Of a DNA stretch of 64,000 nt, positions 54,837 to 63,285 are shown piece by piece. Every line of letters begins with the position of its first letter. Positions within the stretch are counted from its first letter, which is position 1. Origin of the DNA: Muribaculaceae bacterium (GTDB taxonomy: Bacteria > Bacteroidota > Bacteroidia > Bacteroidales > Muribaculaceae); assembly GCA_017557665.1 (NCBI GenBank), contig JAFYYI010000031.1, forward strand, positions 1 to 64,000, in the 5' to 3' direction. Both the position numbers and the translations under genes were made by a program. The notes under the pieces are model-generated. The model searched no databases and had not been told where the DNA came from. It saw nothing but the letters and a program-made list of their open reading frames with translations.

Positions 54837-55829
54837 ATGAGAGAGTCCGTATTCATCAAACAAAACATCGCACGATGGCGAGACTATCAAAGACGTCTTG
54901 CGAATCCATCGTACGAGGACCCAGACACACTGGCACAGATGTACACCGAGTTGACATCTGACCTGGCTTTCTCTCGCACTCATTTTCCCGATGCCACCAT
55001 CACCTCGATGCTTAACGCCATGACGCTCAAGCTCCATAACGAAATCTACAGTGGGCATCAAGAAAAATGGTCACGCCTGTGGACATTCTGGACCGATGAG
55101 GTGCCACAAGCGATCTACGATAACCGCAAGGCGATGCTCTCGGCGCTGGCCGTGTTTGTGTTCTTTCTGTTAGTGGGCATCGTTTCGCTGTTCAACGATG
55201 ACAATTTCGCCAGACTGATCTTGGGGGATGGATATGTGGACATGACTATCGAGAACATCAGGAAGGGAGCACCCACTGGCGTCTATAGCCAAGGTCCGGA
55301 AGCCCTGTCGTTCTTCGGCATCATGCTCAACAACCTGCGGGTGGATGTCATCTGCGTCTCGTTGGGCATTTTCACGCCATTTGCAACGGCGCTTGTCATG
55401 ATGTACAACGCCATCATGGTTGGGGCGTTCACCTTTTTCTTCTTCCAGTATGGCGTGTTTGGCGATGCCATGATGGCCATCATGCAACACGGAACACTCG
55501 AGATTTCCACGATAGTGCTCTCGGGAGGAGCCGGTTTTGTGATGGGGTCAGGATGGTTGTTTCCTGGCACCTACAGTCGCATGCAAGCATTCCGCCGCAA
55601 GGCCAAGGAGGGCCTCAAGATTGCCGTGAGTATTTTTCCCGTGACCGTCGTTGCCGCATTCATCGAGGGATATCTCACGCGGCACACCGAGTACCCTGTC
55701 GCCTTCAGGGTGATGGTGATTGTATTGTCGGCCATGTTCATTATTTTCTACTTTATTGTTTTACCTTACTTAAAGGGGCGCAAACGCCTGAGGGAATCAG
55801 CAAGCGATGAACAGCAACCGACTCTATAA
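54837..55829 (+). CDS. SpoIIM / stage II sporulation M family membrane protein
   Basis: A 330-residue inner-membrane protein. A soluble N-terminal helical region (WRDYQRRLANPSYEDPDTLA) is followed by the DUF95/SpoIIM domain with about five helices, including FFGIMLNNLRVDVICVSLGI and GTLEISTIVLSGGAGFVMG. In non-sporulating Bacteroidota this protein is part of the MoxR cluster and its job is unknown. ATG 54837 is preferred because upstream in-frame codons overlap the promoter. It overlaps the next gene by 23 bases. Confidence 0.88.
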   Translation: MRESVFIKQNIARWRDYQRRLANPSYEDPDTLAQMYTELTSDLAFSRTHFPDATITSMLNAMTLKLHNEIYSGHQEKWSRLWTFWTDEVPQAIYDNRKAMLSALAVFVFFLLVGIVSLFNDDNFARLILGDGYVDMTIENIRKGAPTGVYSQGPEALSFFGIMLNNLRVDVICVSLGIFTPFATALVMMYNAIMVGAFTFFFFQYGVFGDAMMAIMQHGTLEISTIVLSGGAGFVMGSGWLFPGTYSRMQAFRRKAKEGLKIAVSIFPVTVVAAFIEGYLTRHTEYPVAFRVMVIVLSAMFIIFYFIVLPYLKGRKRLRESASDEQQPTL

Positions 55830-56649
55830 GCGCCGCACGATCTCCGAGAATTTGAACATGGTGTTCGACTTCGTGGGAGAGAACTGGAGAAAGTGGTTCA
55901 AGATGATGATCTACTATCTCCTGCCATTCAGCGTGCTGCTCGGCACCACCATCGCCACTTTCCACGACGAATCCAACGCATCAATGTCCAATACGGCCTA
56001 TGGCTTCGCCATCGTTTTGTTCTTCATTGGCTGTGCCCTGGTCACTGCACTGCAGATATTGCTGGTCCAGTGGCATGAAAATCACAATGGCACGCTCGAC
56101 GGGTGTGATGCTGCCAGCATGTGGAAGATAATGCCGAAAACATCGCTCAAATGCCTTGGTGTCATGCTATTATGGACACCTCTGCTAGCGCTGTCATTTT
56201 TGGCAATCATCTTGCCCATTATAGGATTTGTAGTCATCTTCGCCGTGTTGCCCATATTCTTGCTGTGCCCCATCATGCTACTTGAGTCCAACAACTCCAT
56301 GTCGAGCATGAGCAAGCGTGCATTTTCTCTGGGCTACAAGAAGTGGGGCACACTCATCCTTATAGCGGTGGTCATGGTTCTAGTGTCGGTGCTCATTAAC
56401 AATGCCGTCACCTTCCCTCTAGGCTTTTTTGTGGTAGTAGAATCACTTCTGGAACAATCCGACTCGGTAATGTGGGCATTCAGCCTGGACGTCCTCCGTT
56501 ACATACTGTGTGTGGCCGAGAGCTTTATGATTTTTGTGGAAATCGGCTTGCTTGTTCTTGCGATGACTTTTCATTATGGCAGTGTGGCGACCGAAGTTGA
56601 GGACATCGGCCTGGAGCAAGATATTGATAACTTTTCCCAACTGAAATAG
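55807..56649 (+). CDS. Polytopic membrane protein of the MoxR cluster
   Basis: A 280-residue protein with about six membrane helices (for example MIYYLLPFSVLLGTTIATF, then LSFLAIILPIIGFVVIFAV, and LILIAVVMVLVSVLINN). The conserved-looking cytoplasmic N terminus RRTISENLNMVFDFVGENWR is typical of the protein found between SpoIIM and DUF4129 in Bacteroidota. It overlaps the SpoIIM gene and is followed 9 bases later by the DUF4129-like gene. No enzymatic motif is seen. Confidence 0.8.
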   Translation: MNSNRLYKRRTISENLNMVFDFVGENWRKWFKMMIYYLLPFSVLLGTTIATFHDESNASMSNTAYGFAIVLFFIGCALVTALQILLVQWHENHNGTLDGCDAASMWKIMPKTSLKCLGVMLLWTPLLALSFLAIILPIIGFVVIFAVLPIFLLCPIMLLESNNSMSSMSKRAFSLGYKKWGTLILIAVVMVLVSVLINNAVTFPLGFFVVVESLLEQSDSVMWAFSLDVLRYILCVAESFMIFVEIGLLVLAMTFHYGSVATEVEDIGLEQDIDNFSQLK

Positions 56650-56658
56650 ACCTTGATT

Positions 56659-57318
56659 ATGATATCGCCCCGTGACACAATAGCTGCCAATGATTCGGTA
56701 CTGGAAGCGTTCCGGAACTCAGGGGACTATGACTATGCGCGAGAGCTGGTGCCCAACCATGAGGTTAACTATTTTGACCGTTTGTGGCGCTCTCTCGACG
56801 ATTTTGTCGACATGGGAAATCCTGCAGATGAAATCCCCAATTGGCTCTGGTGGGCGATGGGGGCGCTGCTGCTGATGGCCTTGTGCTATCTCATCTGGAG
56901 GTATCGGACAAGCTTGTTCGGCCCTCGAGTAGTTGACATTAAAGAAGAGGAGATTACCGAAGACGACATTAACGAGGTGGACTTTGACCAACTCATCGCC
57001 GAAGCCGTAAAAAATGGAGACCACCTGATGTTGTGCCGATTGCGGTATCTACAGACCTTGAAAGCTGCAAGCGACGCGTCGCTGGTGGCTTGGCGCCGCT
57101 ACAAGACGCCCATGCAATATGCCATGGAGTGGCAGGATGATGACTTCAATGTCATGACCAACCACTTCCTGCGCATCCGTTATGGTCACTACACGGCCGA
57201 TGCCGCGCTGGCCGAAGAGATGCGCTCACGCCAGGAAGCAGCGCTGGCGCGCATTGCCGGCAGCAACGGCAAGCAAGAGCCCGCCAATCATGAAGAGGAA
57301 GGAGGTGTGCAGTCATGA
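56659..57318 (+). CDS. DUF4129-type membrane protein
   Basis: A 219-residue protein with one membrane helix (WLWWAMGALLLMALCYLIWR, residues about 54-74). The N-terminal side would be extracytoplasmic, and the cytoplasmic C-terminal side carries the DUF4129-like helical pattern (RLRYLQTLKAASDASLVAWR, then YKTPMQYAMEW and NHFLRIRYGHY). ATG 56659 is used; the TTG at 56653 is less likely. The stop overlaps the start of DUF4350 by four bases (ATGA), so translation is coupled. Confidence 0.82.
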   Translation: MISPRDTIAANDSVLEAFRNSGDYDYARELVPNHEVNYFDRLWRSLDDFVDMGNPADEIPNWLWWAMGALLLMALCYLIWRYRTSLFGPRVVDIKEEEITEDDINEVDFDQLIAEAVKNGDHLMLCRLRYLQTLKAASDASLVAWRRYKTPMQYAMEWQDDDFNVMTNHFLRIRYGHYTADAALAEEMRSRQEAALARIAGSNGKQEPANHEEEGGVQS

Positions 57319-58616
57319 AAGTCAATGGTGTATTTGTCGCTGTGATCATTGTGCTCATGGCAGTGATGATACTCTTTGAAATGAACGCACCAAACCGTTT
57401 CCACTGGGATGAATATTCGCAAAGCTACAGCAGCAAGCAACCCTTTGGATGCTATGTGATGGATAGCGTGCTGCGGGCTTCAGTGCCTCAAGGATACGAG
57501 GTGCGTGGGTCAGACATCGAGAAGTGCCTTGATGACTCGCTCAAAGCGGGCAAACACACGTTCCTCTTCACGAACAACATTGATCAATTCATCAATTTGG
57601 AAGATATTGATTTTTTCGGGTTAATCGAGGAAGGTAACAACGTCATCATCGCTACTGATAGCTATATTTACTCTGATGACGATGACACCTTCAATGAGAA
57701 ATTGGAATTCAATGTTGAGTCCATCGATTATTACAGTTATTATGATAATTTTCAGTTATTGAGTGACAGCTCTTGCTATGATCTCATCAATTGGCTCCCT
57801 AATGAGAGGTTCTATGCTGCTACCTTTAAGGTAAACAGAGCCTTCTGTCACTATCAACTCAATATGACAAGTTCATTCCGTTCCTTGATGACGCACAACA
57901 GAGGTAATGAGCAATACCAAGGGATATATGACTACGCAGTTGAGGACGATAAGCTTACCCATACTGTGGCGGGTATCCGAGACTATGGCAAGGGCAAGAT
58001 AGTTGTGACAAGCATGCCATATCTGTTCACCAATTATGGCATCCTCGATGACACGATGCGGCAGTTAGTGCTACGCCTGTTGACTGTGTGTGGCAACTTG
58101 CCCATCGTGCGCTATGACTCGACACTCATCAGCCAGGAGACCAGCGAGCAGGAATCGGAATCTGAATCACCATTGCGCTATCTGCTGGCCAACCGTCCAC
58201 TGCGATGGGCATTCTATCTTGCCCTTGCAACAGTGGTGGCCTCTGTGATTTTCTCGGCCAGGCGCCGTCAACGCGTGATACCGGTCATCAAGCCGCCTGT
58301 GAATCACATGATGGATTTCGTTAAACGAATCGGAGGCATCTACTACAAGCGACACAACAACGTGGACCTGCTTATCAAGAAATATGTCACATTCAGCAAC
58401 GACTTGCGAGCCAAGGCAATGATTGATATTGACAACTATGACTTCCTTGACGATGAGCTGATGTCGCTGTCTAATCGCACTGGCATCCCCTTCAACGAGC
58501 TGCAACAGCAGATACGCGATGTGGTGATGGCCACCAATGCGCCTAAAATCAGCGATGATCGGCTGAAACAACTCATCGACATGATGAACAATATTTTGCA
58601 AAGAATCAACATCTAA
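57315..58616 (+). CDS. DUF4350 domain membrane protein
   Basis: A 433-residue protein with an N-terminal anchor (VFVAVIIVLMAVMILFEMNA). It then has the DUF4350 pattern (KQPFGCYVMDSVLRASVPQG, then LFTNNIDQF, and GIRDYGKGKIVVTSMPYLFT). A second membrane helix at residues about 293-315 (RWAFYLALATVVASVIFSA) is followed by a basic cytoplasmic tail. DUF4350 is a standard member of MoxR/DUF58 operons. It has a GATase-like fold in family descriptions, but no catalytic residues are evident here. Confidence 0.85.
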   Translation: MKVNGVFVAVIIVLMAVMILFEMNAPNRFHWDEYSQSYSSKQPFGCYVMDSVLRASVPQGYEVRGSDIEKCLDDSLKAGKHTFLFTNNIDQFINLEDIDFFGLIEEGNNVIIATDSYIYSDDDDTFNEKLEFNVESIDYYSYYDNFQLLSDSSCYDLINWLPNERFYAATFKVNRAFCHYQLNMTSSFRSLMTHNRGNEQYQGIYDYAVEDDKLTHTVAGIRDYGKGKIVVTSMPYLFTNYGILDDTMRQLVLRLLTVCGNLPIVRYDSTLISQETSEQESESESPLRYLLANRPLRWAFYLALATVVASVIFSARRRQRVIPVIKPPVNHMMDFVKRIGGIYYKRHNNVDLLIKKYVTFSNDLRAKAMIDIDNYDFLDDELMSLSNRTGIPFNELQQQIRDVVMATNAPKISDDRLKQLIDMMNNILQRINI

Positions 58617-58631
58617 AAATCATATACGACA

Positions 58632-59606
58632 ATGGAACAAACGACAGCCCCCCGCCTTGATTTGGCACAGTTTTCGGCCCAAGTGAGGCAGATAAAAGAA
58701 GAAATCGCCCGTGTAGTGGTGGGACACAATCAGGTTGTGGACCTCTTGATTGCGGCCATCCTCGCCGATGGCCACGTGCTGCTCGAGGGTGTACCCGGTG
58801 TGGCAAAAACCCTCCTGGCCAGGCTCATAGCCCGACTGATTGATGCCCGCTTCAGCCGCATACAGTTCACCCCCGACCTGATGCCCAGTGACGTGCTCGG
58901 CACCACGGTGTTCAACATGAAAACGAGCGAATTTGACTTCCATGAAGGTCCGATTTTTGCCAACATGGTACTCGTGGACGAAATCAATCGCGCTCCGGCA
59001 AAGACCCAGGCTGCCCTCTTTGAAGTGATGGAGGAGCGCCAAGTGAGCATTGATGGCATCACCCACCACATGGCAGACCCCTACACCATCATTGCCACAC
59101 AGAACCCCGTGGAGCAAGAGGGTACCTACAAACTGCCCGAGGCTCAGCTTGACCGCTTCATGTTCAAGATTGTGATGGGTTACCCCACAGTTGAGGAAGA
59201 AAAAATCATCCTGCAACGGCATCAGGCCAACTCACGCCTGGCAAAACTGGAAGACATCAAACCCATCATCTCCAAAGACTCGCTGCTGGCACTGCGAGAG
59301 ACCATGGGCGCGGTGGTGATCGATGATTCGTTGTTGGGCTATATCGCCCAGATCGTGCAACAGACCCGCACAAGCAAGGCAGTGCTCCTGGGCGCCTCGC
59401 CTCGCGCTGCCGTGGCAATGTTGCAGTCCTCCAAGGCCCTCGCCCTCATCTATGGTCGTGATTTTGTCACCCCCGACGACATCAAGTTTGTGGCACCATC
59501 CGTGCTTGACCACCGCATTATCATCTCAGCCGAGGCCGAGATGCAGGGTTACACGGCCTCTAAGGTTGTGACCACGCTGGTCAACAATGTCGAGGTGCCC
59601 AAGTGA
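58632..59606 (+). CDS. MoxR-type AAA+ ATPase
   Basis: A 324-residue ATPase of the AAA_3/MoxR family. Walker A GVPGVAKT (residues 53-60), Walker B MVLVDEINR (112-120), sensor ATQNPVEQEGTYKLPEAQLD with the conserved NP motif and arginine finger region. The C-terminal lid contains GASPRAAVAMLQSSKALALI. MoxR proteins act as chaperone-like ATPases that mature partner complexes, often together with DUF58 or vWA proteins. It lies directly upstream of the DUF58 gene. Confidence 0.95.
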   Translation: MEQTTAPRLDLAQFSAQVRQIKEEIARVVVGHNQVVDLLIAAILADGHVLLEGVPGVAKTLLARLIARLIDARFSRIQFTPDLMPSDVLGTTVFNMKTSEFDFHEGPIFANMVLVDEINRAPAKTQAALFEVMEERQVSIDGITHHMADPYTIIATQNPVEQEGTYKLPEAQLDRFMFKIVMGYPTVEEEKIILQRHQANSRLAKLEDIKPIISKDSLLALRETMGAVVIDDSLLGYIAQIVQQTRTSKAVLLGASPRAAVAMLQSSKALALIYGRDFVTPDDIKFVAPSVLDHRIIISAEAEMQGYTASKVVTTLVNNVEVPK

Positions 59607-59629
59607 TATTTTAACCAAGCGCCGCTGCT

Positions 59630-60940
59630 ATGTTTCTGCCCGTTCGTTTCTACTATACAGCAATCGTGGTGACCGTTGTCCTGGCGTTGGGACAACTGTG
59701 GCCGCCCATGTTCTACGTGGGGGCAGCATTGCTGGTGCTGTTTGCCTTGACGCTCATCGCCGACATCGCCATGCTGTGGACTCGCCACGGCTTCACGGCA
59801 AGCCGACACTGCAGCCAGCGTTTCTCCAATGGCGACGAGAACCCCGTGAGCATTGAGGCGCAGAATGACTACCCCTTTGCTGTCAAAGTGAACATCATCG
59901 ATGAAATCCCTCACATCTTCCAGCGCCGAGACCTGAACTTCAAGATGCGCTTGCAAGCTGGCGGGAACGGAACGGTGGACTACACCCTGCGGCCCACCAA
60001 GCGTGGAGTGTACGGGTTTGGACACATCAGGGCATTCGTCTCCTCCCCCATCGGCCTCGTGCAGCGACGTTTCACCTGCGGCGAGCCCGCCGATGTGGCG
60101 GTTTATCCCAGCTTCCTCATGCTCAACAAGTATGAGTTCCTGGCCTTCAGCAACAACTTGAACGAGCTGGGCATCAAGCGCATCAGGCGCGTGGGCAACA
60201 ACACCGAGTTTGAGCAGATCAAGTCCTATGTCCAGGGCGACGACTACCGCCACATCAACTGGAAAGCCAGTGCGCGAACGCATCATCTCATGGTGAATGT
60301 TTACACCGACGAACGGTCACAGCAAATCATCAACGTCATCGACAAGGGGCGCATCATGCAACAGGCATTCTCGGGAATGACCATCCTCGACTATGCCATC
60401 AACGCGTCGCTGGTACTCTCTTATGTGGCCCTGCATCGCGACGATAAGGCAGGCGTCATCACCTTCGCCGACGAGTTCAGTGACTTCGTCAAGCCCGATC
60501 GCGGCCCCACGCAGATGAACGACATTCTTGAATGCCTCTATCACCAGACGACCGACTTTGCCGAGAGCGACTATTCCACATTAGTCGTCAACGTGAACCA
60601 CCTGGTCGGGCAACGCAGCTTGCTCATACTCTATACCAACTTCTTTGACTACACCAGCATGTTGCGGCAGTTACCCTACCTGCGGCAACTCAACAGCCGT
60701 CACCGACTGATAGTCGTCTTTTTCGTCGACGAAGAACGCCGGGATTTCATCAACCAACAGCCGCATAGCATCAAGGATTATTACGAGCACGCCATTGCCG
60801 CCAAAATCGACAACGAACAGTCGCTCATCATCAACACCCTGCGTCAGTATGGCATCAACAGCCTGCTCACCTCACCACAAAACCTCTCGGTCAACGTCAT
60901 CAACCGCTACCTCGAGATGAAATCCCGCGGCATGTTCTAA
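59630..60940 (+). CDS. DUF58 domain-containing protein
   Basis: A 436-residue protein. Two N-terminal membrane helices (residues about 6-50). A beta domain comes next, then the DUF58 signature GDDYRHINWKASARTHHLMV near residue 200, then a vWA-like C-terminal half (INVIDKGRIMQQAFSGMTIL, ASLVLSYVALHRDDKAGVIT). It is the usual partner of MoxR. It is the last gene of the cluster. About 215 bases of non-coding sequence follow, with only a weak CTCGG/CCGAG hairpin. Confidence 0.92.
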   Translation: MFLPVRFYYTAIVVTVVLALGQLWPPMFYVGAALLVLFALTLIADIAMLWTRHGFTASRHCSQRFSNGDENPVSIEAQNDYPFAVKVNIIDEIPHIFQRRDLNFKMRLQAGGNGTVDYTLRPTKRGVYGFGHIRAFVSSPIGLVQRRFTCGEPADVAVYPSFLMLNKYEFLAFSNNLNELGIKRIRRVGNNTEFEQIKSYVQGDDYRHINWKASARTHHLMVNVYTDERSQQIINVIDKGRIMQQAFSGMTILDYAINASLVLSYVALHRDDKAGVITFADEFSDFVKPDRGPTQMNDILECLYHQTTDFAESDYSTLVVNVNHLVGQRSLLILYTNFFDYTSMLRQLPYLRQLNSRHRLIVVFFVDEERRDFINQQPHSIKDYYEHAIAAKIDNEQSLIINTLRQYGINSLLTSPQNLSVNVINRYLEMKSRGMF

Positions 60941-61086
60941 CCAGCGGACCCCGCATCATTACAGATTACCCATACGATAGCTCGGCCAATATACCGAGGC
61001 ATAATTATGGATCCCACACCCGGATTCCACGCATCTTCAGCACGTGCTCTAATGAATAAGCCACCTGCGAATGTTAGCGTTATTTG

Positions 61087-61117
61087 TTGTTAATTCAAAT
61101 GATCCTTTGTAACTTTG
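61087..61117 (+). promoter_or_regulatory. Promoter of the serpin-TonB gene
   Basis: TTG (61087-61089), 20 bases, TAACTTTG (61110-61117). It lies 38 bases upstream of the ATG at 61156. Confidence 0.65.
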
Positions 61118-61155
61118 CAACCGAGTGTAAACCCGTTTTTATCAACCTGATAAAT

Positions 61156-62847
61156 ATGACTGATATGACACGAGCTAGGAAAATTATCACAATGTTTGCC
61201 TTGGTGCTGATGAGCAGCCTCCTGACATTCGCCAAGGACAGCGCACCGACCGCAACTCAAAACAAGACAACTGACAACAGCAATGATTTCGCCTGCAACC
61301 TGTTCCGCTCCATCTACGAGCAGAAACAGAGCGATGGCAGCTTCATCATGTCCCCCATTAGCGTGGGCTATATGCTGGGAATGCTCAATGATGGCGCTGA
61401 AGGTGATACACAACGCCAGATTACCGACGTGCTTGGGCTGGATGTTTCGGCACAAGAGATCAACCAGCATTTCAAGAAGATAATGGATGAAGCCTCCAGC
61501 GTTGACTCAACGGTGACGATTAAAATCGCTAATAGCATCAACATCAACTCGGCTAGGGGCTACCGCCTTATCCCAAAGTATAAGGAGAATATGCAGAAGT
61601 TTTACGATGCCCAAATCGATGCGTTTCCCTTCACCGATGACAGGAATGTGGACATCATCAACAACTGGTGCAACACCCACACCGATGGCATGATCCCCAA
61701 AATCCTTGACAGTCTCGACCCCTACGCCGCAATGTATCTGCTCAACGCTGTCTTCTTCAAGGCGTCGTGGACCGACAAATTTGACCCTAATAATACCCGC
61801 AATAGGATTTTCACAAAGCAGGACGGCACTATCCTCGAGCACAAGATGATGCACGTTGCCATAAAAGCCGCTTACGGCTCTAACAACTTATGTAAGATGC
61901 TGCGCCTGCCCTATGGCAACGGCAGCTACAGCATGTATGTGCTGCTTCCACACGAGGGCAAGACCGTCGGCGACATCATCCAGAGCCTATCGGCGCAACA
62001 ACTGGAGCAGCAGCGAACGCAGGAAATGACGATTCACAATGTGGATATCATGATGCCCCGCTTCACAACCGAAAGCGAGATCAAACTTGAGCAAGTCCTC
62101 TCATCGATGGGAATGCCGCTGGCTTTCCATTATCTCGCTGCCCAATTCTCCAAAATGATCGAGGATGAAGAACTCTGGGTTTCGATAATGATGCAGAAGG
62201 CTAAAATCGAGGTCAATGAAAAGGGGACCAAAGCCACTGCCGTTACTATTGCCAAGGGGGTTACAAAATCATTGTCGGGCGACAACCGCCCAAGGCACGT
62301 GGAATTCCATGCCACGCGCCCATTTGTATATTACATCGTCGATAGCAGCACGGGCACGATTTATTTCATGGGCACCTATTGCGGTGAAGAAGGCGTGGCC
62401 ATTTCCACCGAAGTGACGATAGATATAGATAGTATTGACAGCCATGATGCCGTTGAAATCCTTCCGGAAGTGACGATAGAATCTTACGGCAGAAGAGGTA
62501 AAAACAGGCCCCTGCCAGAATTGACGATTAATCACAGAGGCTACAGCGTAGAACAAAAGCCCCAGTTCCCGGGTGGAGATGCTGCACTGATGAAATACCT
62601 CCTGTCGCACATCATCTATCCGCCCATGGCTGCCGAGAACAATATTGAGGGAAGGGTCATTGTGCAGTTCCTTGTTGACAAGACGACTGGCAAGGTCGGT
62701 GAGGTAAAGGTTGTCCGCTCTGCGGACAAATACCTTGACAAGGAGGCTATCCGCGTCGTGAAATCCTTACCCAAATTCACCCCAGGCAGCCACAATGGTG
62801 AGCCCGTTGATGTGTGGTACGTGCTTCCAGTGACTTTCATGATGTAG
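61156..62847 (+). CDS. Secreted serpin fused to a TonB C-terminal domain
   Basis: A 563-residue protein. Signal peptide residues 1-26 (ending LTFA). The serpin domain spans about 42-409: FIMSPISVGYMLGMLNDGAE, NAVFFKASWTDKFD, and reactive-centre loop hinge E355-K-G-T-K-A-T-A, which fits the inhibitory consensus. Counting 17 residues from Glu355 puts Lys371-Ser372 at P1-P1', predicting a trypsin-like target. A linker with two EVTID/EVTIE strands (415-465) joins residues 470-563, a TonB_C domain (FPGGDAALMKYLLSHIIYPP, then GRVIVQFLVDKTTGKVGEV). It lacks the usual TonB membrane anchor. Start 61156 follows the promoter. Confidence 0.9.
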   Translation: MTDMTRARKIITMFALVLMSSLLTFAKDSAPTATQNKTTDNSNDFACNLFRSIYEQKQSDGSFIMSPISVGYMLGMLNDGAEGDTQRQITDVLGLDVSAQEINQHFKKIMDEASSVDSTVTIKIANSININSARGYRLIPKYKENMQKFYDAQIDAFPFTDDRNVDIINNWCNTHTDGMIPKILDSLDPYAAMYLLNAVFFKASWTDKFDPNNTRNRIFTKQDGTILEHKMMHVAIKAAYGSNNLCKMLRLPYGNGSYSMYVLLPHEGKTVGDIIQSLSAQQLEQQRTQEMTIHNVDIMMPRFTTESEIKLEQVLSSMGMPLAFHYLAAQFSKMIEDEELWVSIMMQKAKIEVNEKGTKATAVTIAKGVTKSLSGDNRPRHVEFHATRPFVYYIVDSSTGTIYFMGTYCGEEGVAISTEVTIDIDSIDSHDAVEILPEVTIESYGRRGKNRPLPELTINHRGYSVEQKPQFPGGDAALMKYLLSHIIYPPMAAENNIEGRVIVQFLVDKTTGKVGEVKVVRSADKYLDKEAIRVVKSLPKFTPGSHNGEPVDVWYVLPVTFMM

Positions 62848-62946
62848 CCCAAGAGAAACGATAAAAGCCCGACGATCATCGCAGTTGCTTTAATGCGAAA
62901 GACTAACAATGGTTTCAGAATCCTTTCAGGACCTAAAACAACGCAC

Positions 62947-62977
62947 AAAACCCGCTGACTTCAGCGGGTTTTGATTT
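62947..62977. terminator. Terminator-like hairpin after the serpin gene
   Basis: Perfect 12-bp arms (62947-62958 and 62961-62972), with A-run and T-run so it can work in either direction. Confidence 0.7.
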
Positions 62978-63110
62978 CCTGTGCGCCTGATAGGAGTCAA
63001 GTTCGCGCCTCACAAAACCTTTAAAAACCTCCCGACGCCTGATAGACAGAGCTTTTCCAGGAAGCCGATGAGGCGTTAAAAGGCGCGGAAAGGCGTTGAA
63101 CGGCGCAAAA

Positions 63111-63132
63111 AGGGGGAGCGTACGCTCCCCCT
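63111..63132. terminator. Perfect GC-rich palindrome
   Basis: AGGGGGAGCGTACGCTCCCC followed by CT; the stem is 10 bp or more with no loop bases to spare. It may be a second terminator or a protein-binding site. The rest of the gap 62848-63285 has GGCG-rich repeats (63070-63110), with no credible gene. Confidence 0.55.
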
Positions 63133-63206
63133 TGAAATGCAACAATAGACTATCATCATAATATCAATTCACGACACATTTGGACAACAATGAGCAAAAC
63201 TTTTCA

Positions 63207-63214
63207 TATCTTTG
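63207..63214 (+). promoter_or_regulatory. -7 box (TATCTTTG) for the AlbA_2 gene
   Basis: A perfect -7 element 72 bases before the ATG. A TTTG at 63179-63182 is 24 bases away, slightly too far for a normal -33 box. Confidence 0.45.
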
Positions 63215-63285
63215 CAGTGCTTACTAAAAGTTGTATGCGTTAATGTGATAATTTACGATTTATCTACGGTGAAAATTGTCGTAAC

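Noticed and set aside
54837..55829. Sporulation capacity suggested by the SpoIIM-like gene
   Set aside because: SpoIIM-family proteins are routine members of MoxR clusters in non-sporulating Bacteroidota, and no other sporulation gene is present.
62933..63145. Minus-strand 70-codon ORF after the serpin gene
   Set aside because: It spans two terminator-like hairpins and GGCG repeats, and no protein-like pattern is seen.
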